This document shows, in pieces, positions 7,259-15,490 of a stretch of 43,447 nt of DNA. Source of the DNA: an uncultured Clostridia bacterium (GTDB taxonomy: Bacteria; Bacillota; Clostridia; Christensenellales; Borkfalkiaceae); the NCBI GenBank assembly GCA_947588985.1, contig CANQBG010000011.1, positions 1-43,447 on the forward strand, written 5' to 3'. Numbering within the stretch: position 1 is the stretch's first letter; every line of letters starts with the position of its first letter. Both the position numbers and the translations under genes were made by a program. Below the pieces are notes generated by a model. That model was not told the origin of the DNA. It did no database searches and saw nothing but the letters and a program-made list of their open reading frames with translations.

Positions 7259-9331
7259 TCAGATTTTTCTGCGCATGCGGAGGGCGTTGCAGACGGCGAG
7301 GAGCATGACGCCGACGTCGCCAAAGATGGCCGCCCAGATGGGGAGCGCGAAGAGGCCCGTAGAAGTCGCTACAAGCGAGGCAGCCATAAGCAGCGCCTTC
7401 ACGGCGATGGAGAACGCGATGTTCTCCTTGACGATACGGCCCGTCTTTTTGGCCGCCCGGATGGCCTTGGGTAGGGCGGAGAGCTTATCGCCCACGAGGA
7501 CGAAGTCGCTCGCCTCGACGGCCGCGTCGCTTCCCAGCCCCCCCATCGCCACGGAGACGTCGGCCGCCGCCATGACGGGGGTATCGTTGATGCCGTCGCC
7601 CGCGTAGAGGAGGGGTCCGCCCGCCTTGAGCGATGTGGCGAACTCCTGCTTTTGGGCGGGGAGCAGGCCCGCGTGCACCTCGTCGATGGGGAGCTCCTTG
7701 AGGACGGCTGCGGCGCGCGCCTCGCTGTCCCCCGTGAGGACGGCGATTTTTTCGACGCCGCAAGTTTTGAGCGCGGTGAGGGCGGCATTCGCCTCGGGGC
7801 GGACGGCGTCCTCGATCTCGACGTAGCCGACAAAGCGGCCGTCTTCCGCGACGTAGACGACGGAAGAGAGGGAATCCACGGCGGGAACTTCGACGCCGTT
7901 TTCCCGCATGAGGCGGAGGCTTCCCACGAGGATCTCTTTGCCTTCGACCTCCGACGCGATACCCATGCCCGCGATCTCCCGTTCATTTTCAGAAACGTAC
8001 GGCGTCTTTACGCCTGCAAACGCCTGCGCCAAGGGGTGGCTTGAACCCTTCTCCGCGCTCGCCGCAAGGAGCAAGGCGCGTTCCTCGGAGTAGCCCTTCA
8101 CGGAGAATTTTCCCTCGGTAAGCGTGCCCGTTTTATCAAAGACGGCGACCTTCACCTTGGCGAGCTCGTCGAGGTAGACGGCGCCCTTCGTGAGCACGCC
8201 CTCCCGCGCGAGGTTGCCGACGCCCGAAAAGTAGGCGAGGGGCACGGAGATGATGAGCGCACACGGGCAGGAGATGACGAGCAGTTCGATGGCGGGCGTC
8301 AGCCAAGCGGCGAAGTTGAATCCCTGGAAGAGGGGCGGGACGACGGCGACGAGGAGGGCGAGGAGCACGACGACGGGCGTATAGACGCGGGCGAACCGCG
8401 TGATAAATTTCTCGGGCTTGGCCTTTTGCTCGGTGGAGTTTTCCACGAGGTCCAAGATCTTCGCGACGGCGCTCTCCGAGGCGGGGCGGATGACTTCGGC
8501 GCGGACGGCGTTTCCCTCGTTGACGCACCCCTCCAAAAGTTCGTCGCCCGCCTTCACCTCGCGCAGCGCGCTCTCGCCCGTGAGCGACTTGGTATCGAGC
8601 GCGGTCTCCCCCTCCAAAAGGCGGCAGTCCACGGGCACCTTGTCGCCGCGGCGGAGCAGGATGACGTCGCCCGTTTGCAGTTCTTCGGGATCCACTTCCT
8701 CCTGCTGTGCGCCCTTGATCAGGATGGCGGAGCTGCTCTTTAAGGCCACGAGGCGGGTGATGGCGTTCCGCGAGGAGCCGACGGCGATCGATTGCAGAAG
8801 TTCCCCCACTTCATAGAGGAGCATGACGGCCGCGCCCTCGAGCGATTCCCCGATGGCAAAGGCGCCCACGGCGGCGATCGTCATGAGGAAGTTTTCATCG
8901 AGGAGGACGGAGGGATGGAATCCCCCGCGGAACATCCGGGGGAAGCTCAGGGCGACGTTTTGAAGGACGATCCACCCCGCGGCGAGGGCGGAGGCGAGAT
9001 AGAGGGCGAAGGAGACCCAGCGATTTGCGCCCAAGATCTCCAAGATGAGGGCGGGGAGGAAGAAGGCCGCGGAGCACGCGATGGAGACGATCTCCTTAAA
9101 GTGCCTCTCCTTCTTTCCGGGCGCGCCATCGACGATCTCCACCTCTTCGAAGTGCGAGATGACGTCGAGACAGCGCGCGAGGGTCTCGGCGTCTTGGTAG
9201 ACGAGCGAGACGCGCTGGTTGATGAAATCGGCATGGGCCTCCTCCACGCCCGCGAGCCTTTCGAGTTCCTCGGAGAGCTCGGCGGCGCAGGCGGCACAGT
9301 CGAGATTGCGAATTCGGATGATTTTCTTCAT
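7259..9331 (-). CDS. cadA: P1B-type heavy-metal-transporting ATPase (Zn/Cd type)
   Basis: A 690-residue metal-efflux pump. In order: N-terminal heavy-metal-associated domain with the CAAC metal site (Cys12, Cys15), membrane helices, actuator TGES (251-254), the CPC transport motif (355-357) and DKTGT with the phosphorylated Asp399. GDGINDTP and the last two helices follow. The CPC motif and the ArsR-type sensor encoded just upstream favour Zn(II)/Cd(II)/Pb(II) export over copper. The start at 9331 follows GAGGAAG, 7 nt after the sensor's stop codon, so the two genes are co-transcribed and metal-inducible. Confidence 0.93.
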   Translation of the reverse strand: MKKIIRIRNLDCAACAAELSEELERLAGVEEAHADFINQRVSLVYQDAETLARCLDVISHFEEVEIVDGAPGKKERHFKEIVSIACSAAFFLPALILEILGANRWVSFALYLASALAAGWIVLQNVALSFPRMFRGGFHPSVLLDENFLMTIAAVGAFAIGESLEGAAVMLLYEVGELLQSIAVGSSRNAITRLVALKSSSAILIKGAQQEEVDPEELQTGDVILLRRGDKVPVDCRLLEGETALDTKSLTGESALREVKAGDELLEGCVNEGNAVRAEVIRPASESAVAKILDLVENSTEQKAKPEKFITRFARVYTPVVVLLALLVAVVPPLFQGFNFAAWLTPAIELLVISCPCALIISVPLAYFSGVGNLAREGVLTKGAVYLDELAKVKVAVFDKTGTLTEGKFSVKGYSEERALLLAASAEKGSSHPLAQAFAGVKTPYVSENEREIAGMGIASEVEGKEILVGSLRLMRENGVEVPAVDSLSSVVYVAEDGRFVGYVEIEDAVRPEANAALTALKTCGVEKIAVLTGDSEARAAAVLKELPIDEVHAGLLPAQKQEFATSLKAGGPLLYAGDGINDTPVMAAADVSVAMGGLGSDAAVEASDFVLVGDKLSALPKAIRAAKKTGRIVKENIAFSIAVKALLMAASLVATSTGLFALPIWAAIFGDVGVMLLAVCNALRMRRKI

Positions 9332-9338
9332 AACTTCC

Positions 9339-9689
9339 TCACAGGTTGCATTTCAGGTGCGCGCATGTCAGCTCCAACACGGCGACGACGTGCTCATCGG
9401 CAAGCGAATAGGCGATGGTCTGCCCGTCGCGGCGGGATTTGACGATGCCCGCGGCCTTCAAGAGGCGCAGTTGGTGGCTTACGGCGCTCTGCGTCCCCCC
9501 CACCGCTTCGACGATGTGAAAGACGCACATCTCGCCGTGGCGCAGGGCGAACAGGATTTTGAGACGGCTCGGTTCGGAGACGGCTTTGAACATCTCCGCG
9601 ACGCGCGAGACCTCTTCCGCGGGGGGCATGTTCGCCATCGCACGCTTCGCAGCGAGTTCGTGCTCGGCTTCGTGATCACAGGATCTCAT
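9339..9689 (-). CDS. ArsR/SmtB-family metal-sensing repressor, alpha-5 site type
   Basis: A 116-residue winged-helix repressor; the start is set at ATG 9689 behind GGAGG rather than at an in-frame ATG 36 nt upstream that lies inside the operator. DNA-reading segment TQSAVSHQLRLLKAAGIV is clear. In the last helix Asp98-x-His100-x10-His111-x2-Cys114 reproduces the spacing of the CzrA-type Zn site (D-x-H-x10-H-x2-H) with the last His replaced by Cys. Cys4, Cys55 and His58 could add a CadC-like site. It should release DNA when Zn or Cd binds, inducing the ATPase. Confidence 0.92.
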   Translation of the reverse strand: MRSCDHEAEHELAAKRAMANMPPAEEVSRVAEMFKAVSEPSRLKILFALRHGEMCVFHIVEAVGGTQSAVSHQLRLLKAAGIVKSRRDGQTIAYSLADEHVVAVLELTCAHLKCNL

Positions 9690-9707
9690 GGGACCTCCAA
9701 TATCAAG

Positions 9708-9727
9708 ATATGAATAACTGTTCATAT
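9708..9727. promoter_or_regulatory. ArsR/SmtB operator
   Basis: ATATGAA (9708-9714) and TTCATAT (9721-9727), a perfect inverted repeat with a 6-bp centre. It matches the SmtB/CadC half-site style and sits over the end of the -10 box and the start site. Confidence 0.8.
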
Positions 9728-9754
9728 ATTAACACATTCAAAAAACGCTGTCAA
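9726..9754 (-). promoter_or_regulatory. Promoter of the metal-efflux operon
   Basis: TTGACA (9754-9749), 17-bp spacer, TAATAT (9731-9726). The -35 box lies in the loop of the terminator of the preceding gene; the -10 overlaps the operator. Confidence 0.85.
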
Positions 9755-9762
9755 GCGTTTTT
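9740..9762 (-). terminator. Terminator of the rluA-type gene
   Basis: AAAAACGCT / AGCGTTTTT stem with a 4-nt loop and a T-run on the minus strand, 9 bp after the stop at 9771. Confidence 0.75.
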
Positions 9763-9770
9763 CGGAAATT

Positions 9771-10574
9771 TTACAAATTTTTTTGCGAGACGAAGGATTT
9801 TCCGTCGAGGTAGGCGAGCGCGCCGCCCGCGTGGAGGGTGAGCTGTTTGGAGAGGAGGCGCTGGCGGGTCATGTGCAGGGCGCGGTTTTTTTGGAAGTCG
9901 CCGTATTTCTGGTCCCCCGCGACGGGCAGCCCCGCGAAGGCGAGGTGGGCGCGGATCTGGTGCGTCTTGCCCGTGTGCAGGGTGACTTTGAGGAGGGAGA
10001 GCTCGCCGCGGCGTTCGAGGAGGTCGTATTCCGTGACGATCCTCTCCCCTCTTCCCAAATTATTCACGCGCACGCGCGAGGAGGCGGCGTCCTTTTCGAG
10101 ATAGGCGACGAGCCGGGCATGCGGAGCGGGGTCCCCGAACACGAGCGCATGGTAGATCTTCTCGACTTTTTTCTCGCGGAAGGCCGAAAGCAGAGCCTCG
10201 CTTGCGGACATGGTATGCCCGAAGATCATGAGACCCTCGGTGTTGCGGTCGAGGCGGTGGATGAAATAGGTCTCGCGCTCCTCCTTCAGGGCGGAGAAAA
10301 TTGCCTCCGCGCTCACCCCGCTCTCCTTATCGAGAACGGTGACGTTTTCATCGGAAAAGACGGGCGAAAAGACTTTTTTCGCCTCCTGCGCGGGGGTGAG
10401 ATAGTAGGCGACTTCGTCATGCGGTCTCAATGTGCAGTCCTCCCCCACCTTCACGCCGTTCACCCGCACTTCCCGCGCCCGCAGAAGGGACGGGAGCACG
10501 AGGGAGGCCTGCGCGTAGACGGCGTCTGTGAAGGCCTTTAAGGTGGTGGGCTCTGTGACGGTGAATTTTTTCAT
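9771..10574 (-). CDS. RluA-family pseudouridine synthase with S4 domain
   Basis: A 267-residue enzyme isomerising uridine to pseudouridine in rRNA or tRNA; the target site cannot be read off. An S4-like RNA-binding domain is at residues 1-65 (PSLLRAREVRVNGVKVG). The catalytic motif is HRLDRNTEG, with the conserved Asp, and LHTGKTHQIRAHLAFAGLPV is the later family block. The start at 10574 is chosen because the S4 domain begins there; no Shine-Dalgarno is visible. Its first 158 nt overlap the reading frame of feoB, an exceptionally long overlap (see findings). A CATACCATGTCCG copy is embedded in the gene (10217-10205). Confidence 0.9.
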   Translation of the reverse strand: MKKFTVTEPTTLKAFTDAVYAQASLVLPSLLRAREVRVNGVKVGEDCTLRPHDEVAYYLTPAQEAKKVFSPVFSDENVTVLDKESGVSAEAIFSALKEERETYFIHRLDRNTEGLMIFGHTMSASEALLSAFREKKVEKIYHALVFGDPAPHARLVAYLEKDAASSRVRVNNLGRGERIVTEYDLLERRGELSLLKVTLHTGKTHQIRAHLAFAGLPVAGDQKYGDFQKNRALHMTRQRLLSKQLTLHAGGALAYLDGKSFVSQKNL

Positions 10575-12282
10575 GGCAGACGAGATAGGCGGCAAGGCCG
10601 AGGGCGAGGATGGGCACAAGCAGATGCGGCATGCCCACGAGGAGGAAGTAGATAACATAGCACAGGAGCAGCGCGGAGAGCGTCTGCGCGGCGGCATAGA
10701 GGGTGGCGCGGAGGGGCCCCGTCTCCCGCGCCGTGGCGGCGATGGCCGAGACGCACGGCGAGCAGGTGAGCATAAAGACGGAAAGCGCGAAGGCGCTCTC
10801 GGGCGAGAAGGGAAATTCGCCGTAGAACATGGCGATAGCCCCCGCCACGTTTTCCTTGGCGACGAGGCCGGAGAGGGCGGCATAAGTGATGCGCCAATCC
10901 CCCATGCCCGCGGGAGCGAAGAGGAAGGAGAGTCTTCCGCAGAGTCTTGCGAGCATGCTTTCCTCCACGGCGCAGAGCGCAAAGGTCGGCGTAAAGGAGG
11001 AGAGCAGCCACGAAAAGACAAAGAAGGCGAGGACGACCGTCGTCACCTTTATTATAAACTGTTTTACCTGAAAGTGCAAGGCTTTGAAGGTAAATTTCGG
11101 GGAGGGAAGCTGGAGCGGGGCGAGTTCCATCACGAGCGGCGGCGTCTCGCCCTTGAGAAGGAGGAGCATGCAGAGCGCAAAGCCCGCGCCGAGCAGGTAG
11201 AGCAGGATGACGGCGGGGAAGGGATCGGGGAAGAAGGCGGAGGTGAGGGCAAGGTAGACGGGGAGCTTGGCCGTGCAGGAGAGATAGGGAAGGCTCAAAA
11301 TGACCCGCCGCTGCATCGCCCTGTCCTCGAGGCCGCGGGTGGAGGTCACGGCGGCCGCCGTACAGCCGAATCCCATGAGGAGGGAAAAGACGGCCTTGCC
11401 GGAGAGACCGACTTTGGAGAGCAGGCCGTCGGACAAAAAGGCGAGGCGGGAGAGCAACCCGCTCTCCTCGAAGAGGATGAGGAAGAGCTCCAAAAGGGCG
11501 ATCTGGGGCAAAAAGGACAGCACGCCCCCCATGCTCCGCAGAATGCCATCCGCAAGGAAACTGCGCAAAACGGGCGAGGAGATCGCTTGCGCGTACCCCG
11601 CGAGGACATCGGAAAAGAAGGCCTCCACGGCCCCCTTCATGAGGTCCCCCGGCATCCCCCGCGCAAAGGTAAGAAAGAAGGCCGAAAGCAGCAATGCGCC
11701 GAAGAAGGGAATCCCGAAAAATCCGCGGAAGAGCAGTCTGTCGAATTTGCCCAAGGTCTGCGGCGGGACGAAAAAGAGGCCACCCATGTCTGAAAGAGAC
11801 ACCTCGCGCGGTTCATGTTCGAAGAGTGCGGAGAGGTCCTTTCCCCCCACTTCTTCCGCGTCTTTCACGGGGACCTGCAGCCGCCGTTCGAGCGCGCCGC
11901 GGTCTATCCTTCCGCCCCTCTTCAAAAAATGCTTCCGCTTGGTGAGAACGAGCATGCACCGCCTTCCGCCGCGCGTGAGATCGCGCATGAGCGGGAGCGT
12001 CCGCCCGAGCGCGGCGTATTCCGAGACGAAGATGAGGGCGGCCTCGGGGCGCTCCTTGAGGTAGCGGCAGGCCTCGACCTCCTCCATGCTCCGCCCCTCG
12101 GCGGCATAGACGCCCGGGAGATCGACGAGCGTGAGCCGCTCTCCGCCCGCCGTCAGTTTCCCTTCGAGGGCCGTCACCGTGACGCCGTGCCAATTTCCGA
12201 CGCGGGCATGTCCGTGGGTGAGGCGGTTGAAGAGGGTGGATTTGCCCGCATTGGGGTTGCCGACGAGAAGGGCTACGCGCAT
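10417..12282 (-). CDS. feoB: Ferrous iron transporter FeoB (divergent, with out-of-frame C-terminal extension)
   Basis: A 621-residue Fe(II) permease with an N-terminal G domain: G1 GNPNAGKS (residues 8-15), G2 region GVTVT, G3 DLPG (54-57). The G4 position, normally NxxD, reads TKRK, so guanine recognition is probably lost or altered. The membrane part has the family cores LPYLSCTAKLPVY and TCSPCVSAIAATARETG. It is shorter than typical FeoB. After the last helix (about residue 570) the frame continues for some 50 Arg/His-rich residues that overlap rluA out of frame and are unlikely to be a real domain. ATG 12282 overlaps the feoA stop by 10 nt and follows GAGGGG. Confidence 0.88.
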   Translation of the reverse strand: MRVALLVGNPNAGKSTLFNRLTHGHARVGNWHGVTVTALEGKLTAGGERLTLVDLPGVYAAEGRSMEEVEACRYLKERPEAALIFVSEYAALGRTLPLMRDLTRGGRRCMLVLTKRKHFLKRGGRIDRGALERRLQVPVKDAEEVGGKDLSALFEHEPREVSLSDMGGLFFVPPQTLGKFDRLLFRGFFGIPFFGALLLSAFFLTFARGMPGDLMKGAVEAFFSDVLAGYAQAISSPVLRSFLADGILRSMGGVLSFLPQIALLELFLILFEESGLLSRLAFLSDGLLSKVGLSGKAVFSLLMGFGCTAAAVTSTRGLEDRAMQRRVILSLPYLSCTAKLPVYLALTSAFFPDPFPAVILLYLLGAGFALCMLLLLKGETPPLVMELAPLQLPSPKFTFKALHFQVKQFIIKVTTVVLAFFVFSWLLSSFTPTFALCAVEESMLARLCGRLSFLFAPAGMGDWRITYAALSGLVAKENVAGAIAMFYGEFPFSPESAFALSVFMLTCSPCVSAIAATARETGPLRATLYAAAQTLSALLLCYVIYFLLVGMPHLLVPILALGLAAYLVCHEKIHRHRAHHLKGLHRRRLRAGLPRAPVPSAGAGSAGERREGGGGLHIETA

Positions 12283-12491
12283 ACGATCCCCTCCGCGACG
12301 GCCCTTGCGAGGACGACGCAGGCGTACTCCGTCCCCACGAGGTAGGTGTGGCGCAGCGGCGTGCGGGCGAGGAGGACAAGGCGCGCGCCGGGGTAGATCC
12401 CGAGCACGGCGAGCCGAACACGCAGCGCGGGAGCAAGGGAGAAGGCGAGCGCGCGAACGGCGCTTCCGCACGGGACGTCGATAAGCTTCAT
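12273..12491 (-). CDS. feoA: FeoA-domain protein
   Basis: A 72-residue SH3-like FeoA protein, the cytosolic partner of FeoB. Family features: a start like MKLIDVPCG, the central LAVLGIYPGARLVLL block and the closing YACVVLARAVAEGI. Coupled to feoB by a 10-nt overlap. It has no recognisable Shine-Dalgarno, and a complete intrinsic terminator (12498-12535) ends only 6 nt before its ATG, so transcripts entering from the DUF378 gene should mostly stop here unless read-through is regulated. Confidence 0.85.
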   Translation of the reverse strand: MKLIDVPCGSAVRALAFSLAPALRVRLAVLGIYPGARLVLLARTPLRHTYLVGTEYACVVLARAVAEGIVCA

Positions 12492-12497
12492 GACTAT

Positions 12498-12535
12498 AAA
12501 AAATGCGGACCCGGCGAAAAATATGCCGGATCCGC
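12498..12535 (-). terminator. Terminator/attenuator between the DUF378 gene and feoA
   Basis: GCGGATCCGGC / GCCGGGTCCGC (11 pairs including one G-U), 9-nt loop, then ATTTTTT on the minus strand, ending 6 nt before the feoA start. Confidence 0.85.
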
Positions 12536-12550
12536 AAAATGAGCGGAAAC

Positions 12551-12796
12551 TTACGCTCTGTGCTCCTCGCGGACCACGCGGTTGCCGGAGAGCTTCAAGA
12601 CGCCATTGGTGATGATGGGCGAGATGATGAGCCAAAGCGCGGCAAGCGCAATGAGCGAGTAGACGATGATGGCCCCGATGGCGCGCGGCCCCTGGAAGAT
12701 CGCGGAAACGAGGTTGAAATTGAAGATCCCGAAGAGCCCCCAATTGAGCGCGCCCGTGAGTACGAGCACATAAGAAATCAGATTCGCAATGACCAT
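12551..12796 (-). CDS. DUF378 family membrane protein
   Basis: An 81-residue protein with two membrane helices and the DUF378 signature: LVLTGALNWGLFGIFNFNLV near the N-terminus and AALWLIIS in the second helix, then a short basic tail. Start at ATG 12796 is supported by AGGAGG 8 nt upstream; a longer in-frame start lacks a ribosome binding site. Function unknown in the family. It is framed by its own terminator downstream and that of the surface-protein gene upstream, so it is probably monocistronic. Confidence 0.88.
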   Translation of the reverse strand: MVIANLISYVLVLTGALNWGLFGIFNFNLVSAIFQGPRAIGAIIVYSLIALAALWLIISPIITNGVLKLSGNRVVREEHRA

Positions 12797-12869
12797 GGTA
12801 AATTCCTCCTGAACGCAGAATGTGAGATCCTGCAAAAGTTATGCGCGGAGGGCAAAAATTCGGGCAGAG

Positions 12870-12901
12870 AAAAAGCGGAACGGCCGCGCCGCTCCGCTTT
12901 T
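12870..12901 (-). terminator. Terminator of the large surface-protein gene
   Basis: AAAAGCGGAGCGG / CCGTTCCGCTTTT on the minus strand, 5-nt loop, one G-U pair, then T-rich, 20 bp after the stop at 12921. Confidence 0.75.
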
Positions 12902-12920
12902 ATGCGTCATTTCGGAAGGA

Positions 12921-15404
12921 TCATTCCGGCTTATCGGTGTTTTCCTTCTTATTCTTCTTTTTCTTGAGCGATTCGAGATCGACCTCTTCCACCGTCTGAT
13001 CGGAGGGCTTGATCGCGAACACGATGATGAGCGCGATGAACAGCACGCCGGCGATGGAGAAGAGAATGATGGCCGTGAGGTTATTCTGCAACCAAGGGCT
13101 GCGGCCGGGGACGGTGTCGCTCGTCTCCTCGATCTCGATGGCCTGGTAGGCCGTCGTCGAGAGGCCGATGAGCTTGGCGTCGGTGACGACGACTTCAACG
13201 AGGTAATACCCCACCCTCTGCGGGCAGAAGCTCAGGGAGGAATCGGGGTTCCACGCATAGGCGTTGTCCGTGCGATCCCACTCGTCGTCGTCCTCCGTGA
13301 CGTCGGAATTATAGGGGTTGATCTCCACGAGGCGGGAGCGGATAGATTCATCGAGCTGCTTCACGCCCTTCACCGCCTCCACGAGCTCGCTGTAGCTGAG
13401 CCCATCCTCGCCGGCGTTGTAGTAGTAGAGCTTGTACTCCGTCTTATAGCCGGAGAGGGCGATGATATCGAAGCTGGGGATGGTGAACGTCTTATCGCGC
13501 CGTCCGGGCGACTGCGTATCCTTCTCCTCGATAACGGGACCGCTGTAGCCGATGATGAAGTTGAACTCGGGGACGTTCTCGATGTCCCACACGTTGGAGG
13601 AGGAGAGCGAGACGATCTTGCCATCCTCATCGTAATACTTCATGGCGTTGCCCGCGGAATCCTGCGCGATGACGCGGAAGCGGTATTCCCCCTTCTCCTC
13701 GACTTCGATGCGGAGGTTGTTGTAGCGCAGCGAGGTGGAGCTGGAGGCCGAGCCGCCCGCGGCCGTACCCGGTTTGTAATAGTAGATGCTGAAGGTCAGG
13801 TTGCGGTAGTCCGCATAGTCGCTGCCGATGAGCCCGCGGAGGGACGGGAGATAGAGATAGGCGCCGTCGCCCGCGCTGACCTTCTCGGCCGCCTCATAGA
13901 CGAGGGTCTGATAGGCGTCTAAGGCCGCCTCGTAGTTCTCATCGGGGGTGTTTTCGGAAGTCTCCTCGTCCGCCTTGAGGTTGAGGAAGGCGGGGCCCTT
14001 CGCCTCGCGGTCTACGCGGATGTAGTCGAAGGAATTGGTCTCGGTCTTGGCCGTGTATTGCTCCTGCGTGGCGGTGCAGTCCGTAGGGGTCTCGAGCGGG
14101 TCGCCGTTTGCATCCTCTTCGATCTTCCCGGGGCACTTGAACTCCTTGCCCTCGGCGGTGAGTTCCTCGTATTCCTCCACGGTGCATTCATAGCCGCACA
14201 CGTCGCAGGTGTAGCCCACCGTCTCGGTCACGCCTTCGTTGCCGAACGTCTGCACGGCGCCGGGCTCGGCGTACCATGTGAGGTACACGAAATAATCGGA
14301 GTATGTGTTGTCGTCGAGACGGAAGCGGATGGAGACATAGGCGACTTCCTCTTCGGTATCCGACGTGGGCATGAAGTGGGTGGAAGTCGAAAGCGTCTTG
14401 TAGTCCGCGCTGTTCGTGGAGAGATCGGGCTTTTTGTAGTTGCCCTCCTCATCCTTTTCGAGCATATAGTAGTAGCGGCGAGTGGTATCGACGCGGTCTC
14501 TGCAGACGTCCATCGCCGTATAGGTGAGGCTGAACCGCTGGCCGAGCCGGAAGGCATAGACGGCCTCATTGATGACGAGGACGGGCTTGGCATTGTCCTG
14601 CACGCGGCTGTTGACGACCTCGAAGGTCTGCCCGTTGAGGGAGTGCATGTGGAGGCGCTGTTCCTTCTCCGCGCCCTCGGGAAGATGGGCCTCGAAGGTG
14701 AGCGGGACCTGCGGCTTGGAGGAGGACGGGTTGCTGTACTCGGCATAGTTGCCGCCGATGTTGGTGAACTTGCCCTCCGCCGTCTCTTCTCCGACGCTGA
14801 CGGAGACGGTGAACTCACCGGGCTCGCCCGATTCCCCGAAGGCCACCGAGACGACCGCGTCCGCCGTGTAGGAAACGAAGGCGTAGTCCTCTTCGGTGAG
14901 GTCCTCCTCTTTGCGCTCGTCGGACGCATTCAGGATCGCGACGCCGAGCGTGGTGCTCGTCTTGGAGAACACGAGCTTGTTGGTGGCGATGCCGTCTTTG
15001 GTGATGTTTTCCTCGGCGCTCTCGAAGGAGACCGTGAACCGGTCGAAGAGCAGCTCGGGGAAGGAGAATTCCATGGAGAAATAGCGGGCCGTGCCGGGCA
15101 TGATCAGCGCGGAGCCCGAAGCGTCCTCGGCGGCCTCAAACCATTTGAAGGCCAAAGAGCGCTGGAATTCCACGCTGCCGCCGTCCTTAAAGGAGAATTC
15201 CACCCAATTGGTCTTGCCCTCTTCGTCGGTATAGGTATCGACAATGGTGCCGTCGATGCCTTCGGAAAAGATGGCGTCGGGGCGGTAGGGATCGGCGGCG
15301 GCACTCGCCTTGGCCGCGGGAAGCCCCATCGCCAAACTGAGCGTCAGCACAAACAGCAGGGCGAGGGACGCGATCGCAATCAAACGTAGCTTCATCTTAC
15401 TCAT
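12921..15404 (-). CDS. Large secreted, C-terminally membrane-anchored surface protein with a rubredoxin-like Cys cluster
   Basis: An 827-residue protein not assigned to a named family. Signal peptide at residues 1-36 (hydrophobic core, cleavage near AKASAA), a long extracytoplasmic region rich in beta-type, acidic and Tyr-rich sequence, one membrane helix at 776-798, and a cytosolic Lys-rich tail. Residues 400-443 hold five cysteines: TCDVCGYEC (400, 403, 407), KCPG (424) and DC (443). CxxCGY resembles a rubredoxin or zinc-ribbon knuckle, odd in an exported protein. The start at 15404 follows GGAGC; an ATG 24 nt upstream lacks a site. It has its own promoter and terminator and is probably a cell-envelope sensor or adhesion protein; this is a guess. 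Confidence 0.8.
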   Translation of the reverse strand: MSKMKLRLIAIASLALLFVLTLSLAMGLPAAKASAAADPYRPDAIFSEGIDGTIVDTYTDEEGKTNWVEFSFKDGGSVEFQRSLAFKWFEAAEDASGSALIMPGTARYFSMEFSFPELLFDRFTVSFESAEENITKDGIATNKLVFSKTSTTLGVAILNASDERKEEDLTEEDYAFVSYTADAVVSVAFGESGEPGEFTVSVSVGEETAEGKFTNIGGNYAEYSNPSSSKPQVPLTFEAHLPEGAEKEQRLHMHSLNGQTFEVVNSRVQDNAKPVLVINEAVYAFRLGQRFSLTYTAMDVCRDRVDTTRRYYYMLEKDEEGNYKKPDLSTNSADYKTLSTSTHFMPTSDTEEEVAYVSIRFRLDDNTYSDYFVYLTWYAEPGAVQTFGNEGVTETVGYTCDVCGYECTVEEYEELTAEGKEFKCPGKIEEDANGDPLETPTDCTATQEQYTAKTETNSFDYIRVDREAKGPAFLNLKADEETSENTPDENYEAALDAYQTLVYEAAEKVSAGDGAYLYLPSLRGLIGSDYADYRNLTFSIYYYKPGTAAGGSASSSTSLRYNNLRIEVEEKGEYRFRVIAQDSAGNAMKYYDEDGKIVSLSSSNVWDIENVPEFNFIIGYSGPVIEEKDTQSPGRRDKTFTIPSFDIIALSGYKTEYKLYYYNAGEDGLSYSELVEAVKGVKQLDESIRSRLVEINPYNSDVTEDDDEWDRTDNAYAWNPDSSLSFCPQRVGYYLVEVVVTDAKLIGLSTTAYQAIEIEETSDTVPGRSPWLQNNLTAIILFSIAGVLFIALIIVFAIKPSDQTVEEVDLESLKKKKNKKENTDKPE

Positions 15405-15420
15405 GGTAGTTGCTCCATCA

Positions 15421-15436
15421 CGGGCCATAAGGCCCG
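15421..15436 (-). other. 5'-UTR hairpin next to the ribosome binding site
   Basis: CGGGCC / GGCCCG with a 4-nt loop, in the leader of the surface-protein mRNA and ending about 6 nt before its GGAGC. It could restrict ribosome access. Confidence 0.5.
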
Positions 15437-15461
15437 ATTCCTTTTTTCGGTTATCTGTTAT

Positions 15462-15490
15462 ATTTTACACGAAATTTCTCATGGAGTCAA
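15462..15490 (-). promoter_or_regulatory. Promoter of the large surface-protein gene
   Basis: TTGACT (15490-15485), 17-bp spacer, TAAAAT (15467-15462). Confidence 0.8.

Noticed and set aside
7259-9689. Copper or arsenite efflux as the role of the ArsR/ATPase unit
   Set aside because: No ArsB/Acr3-type gene, and the sensor has the alpha-5 Zn-type ligand set rather than CsoR/CueR or an arsenic Cys triad; a P1B pump with CPC next to this sensor fits Zn/Cd best.
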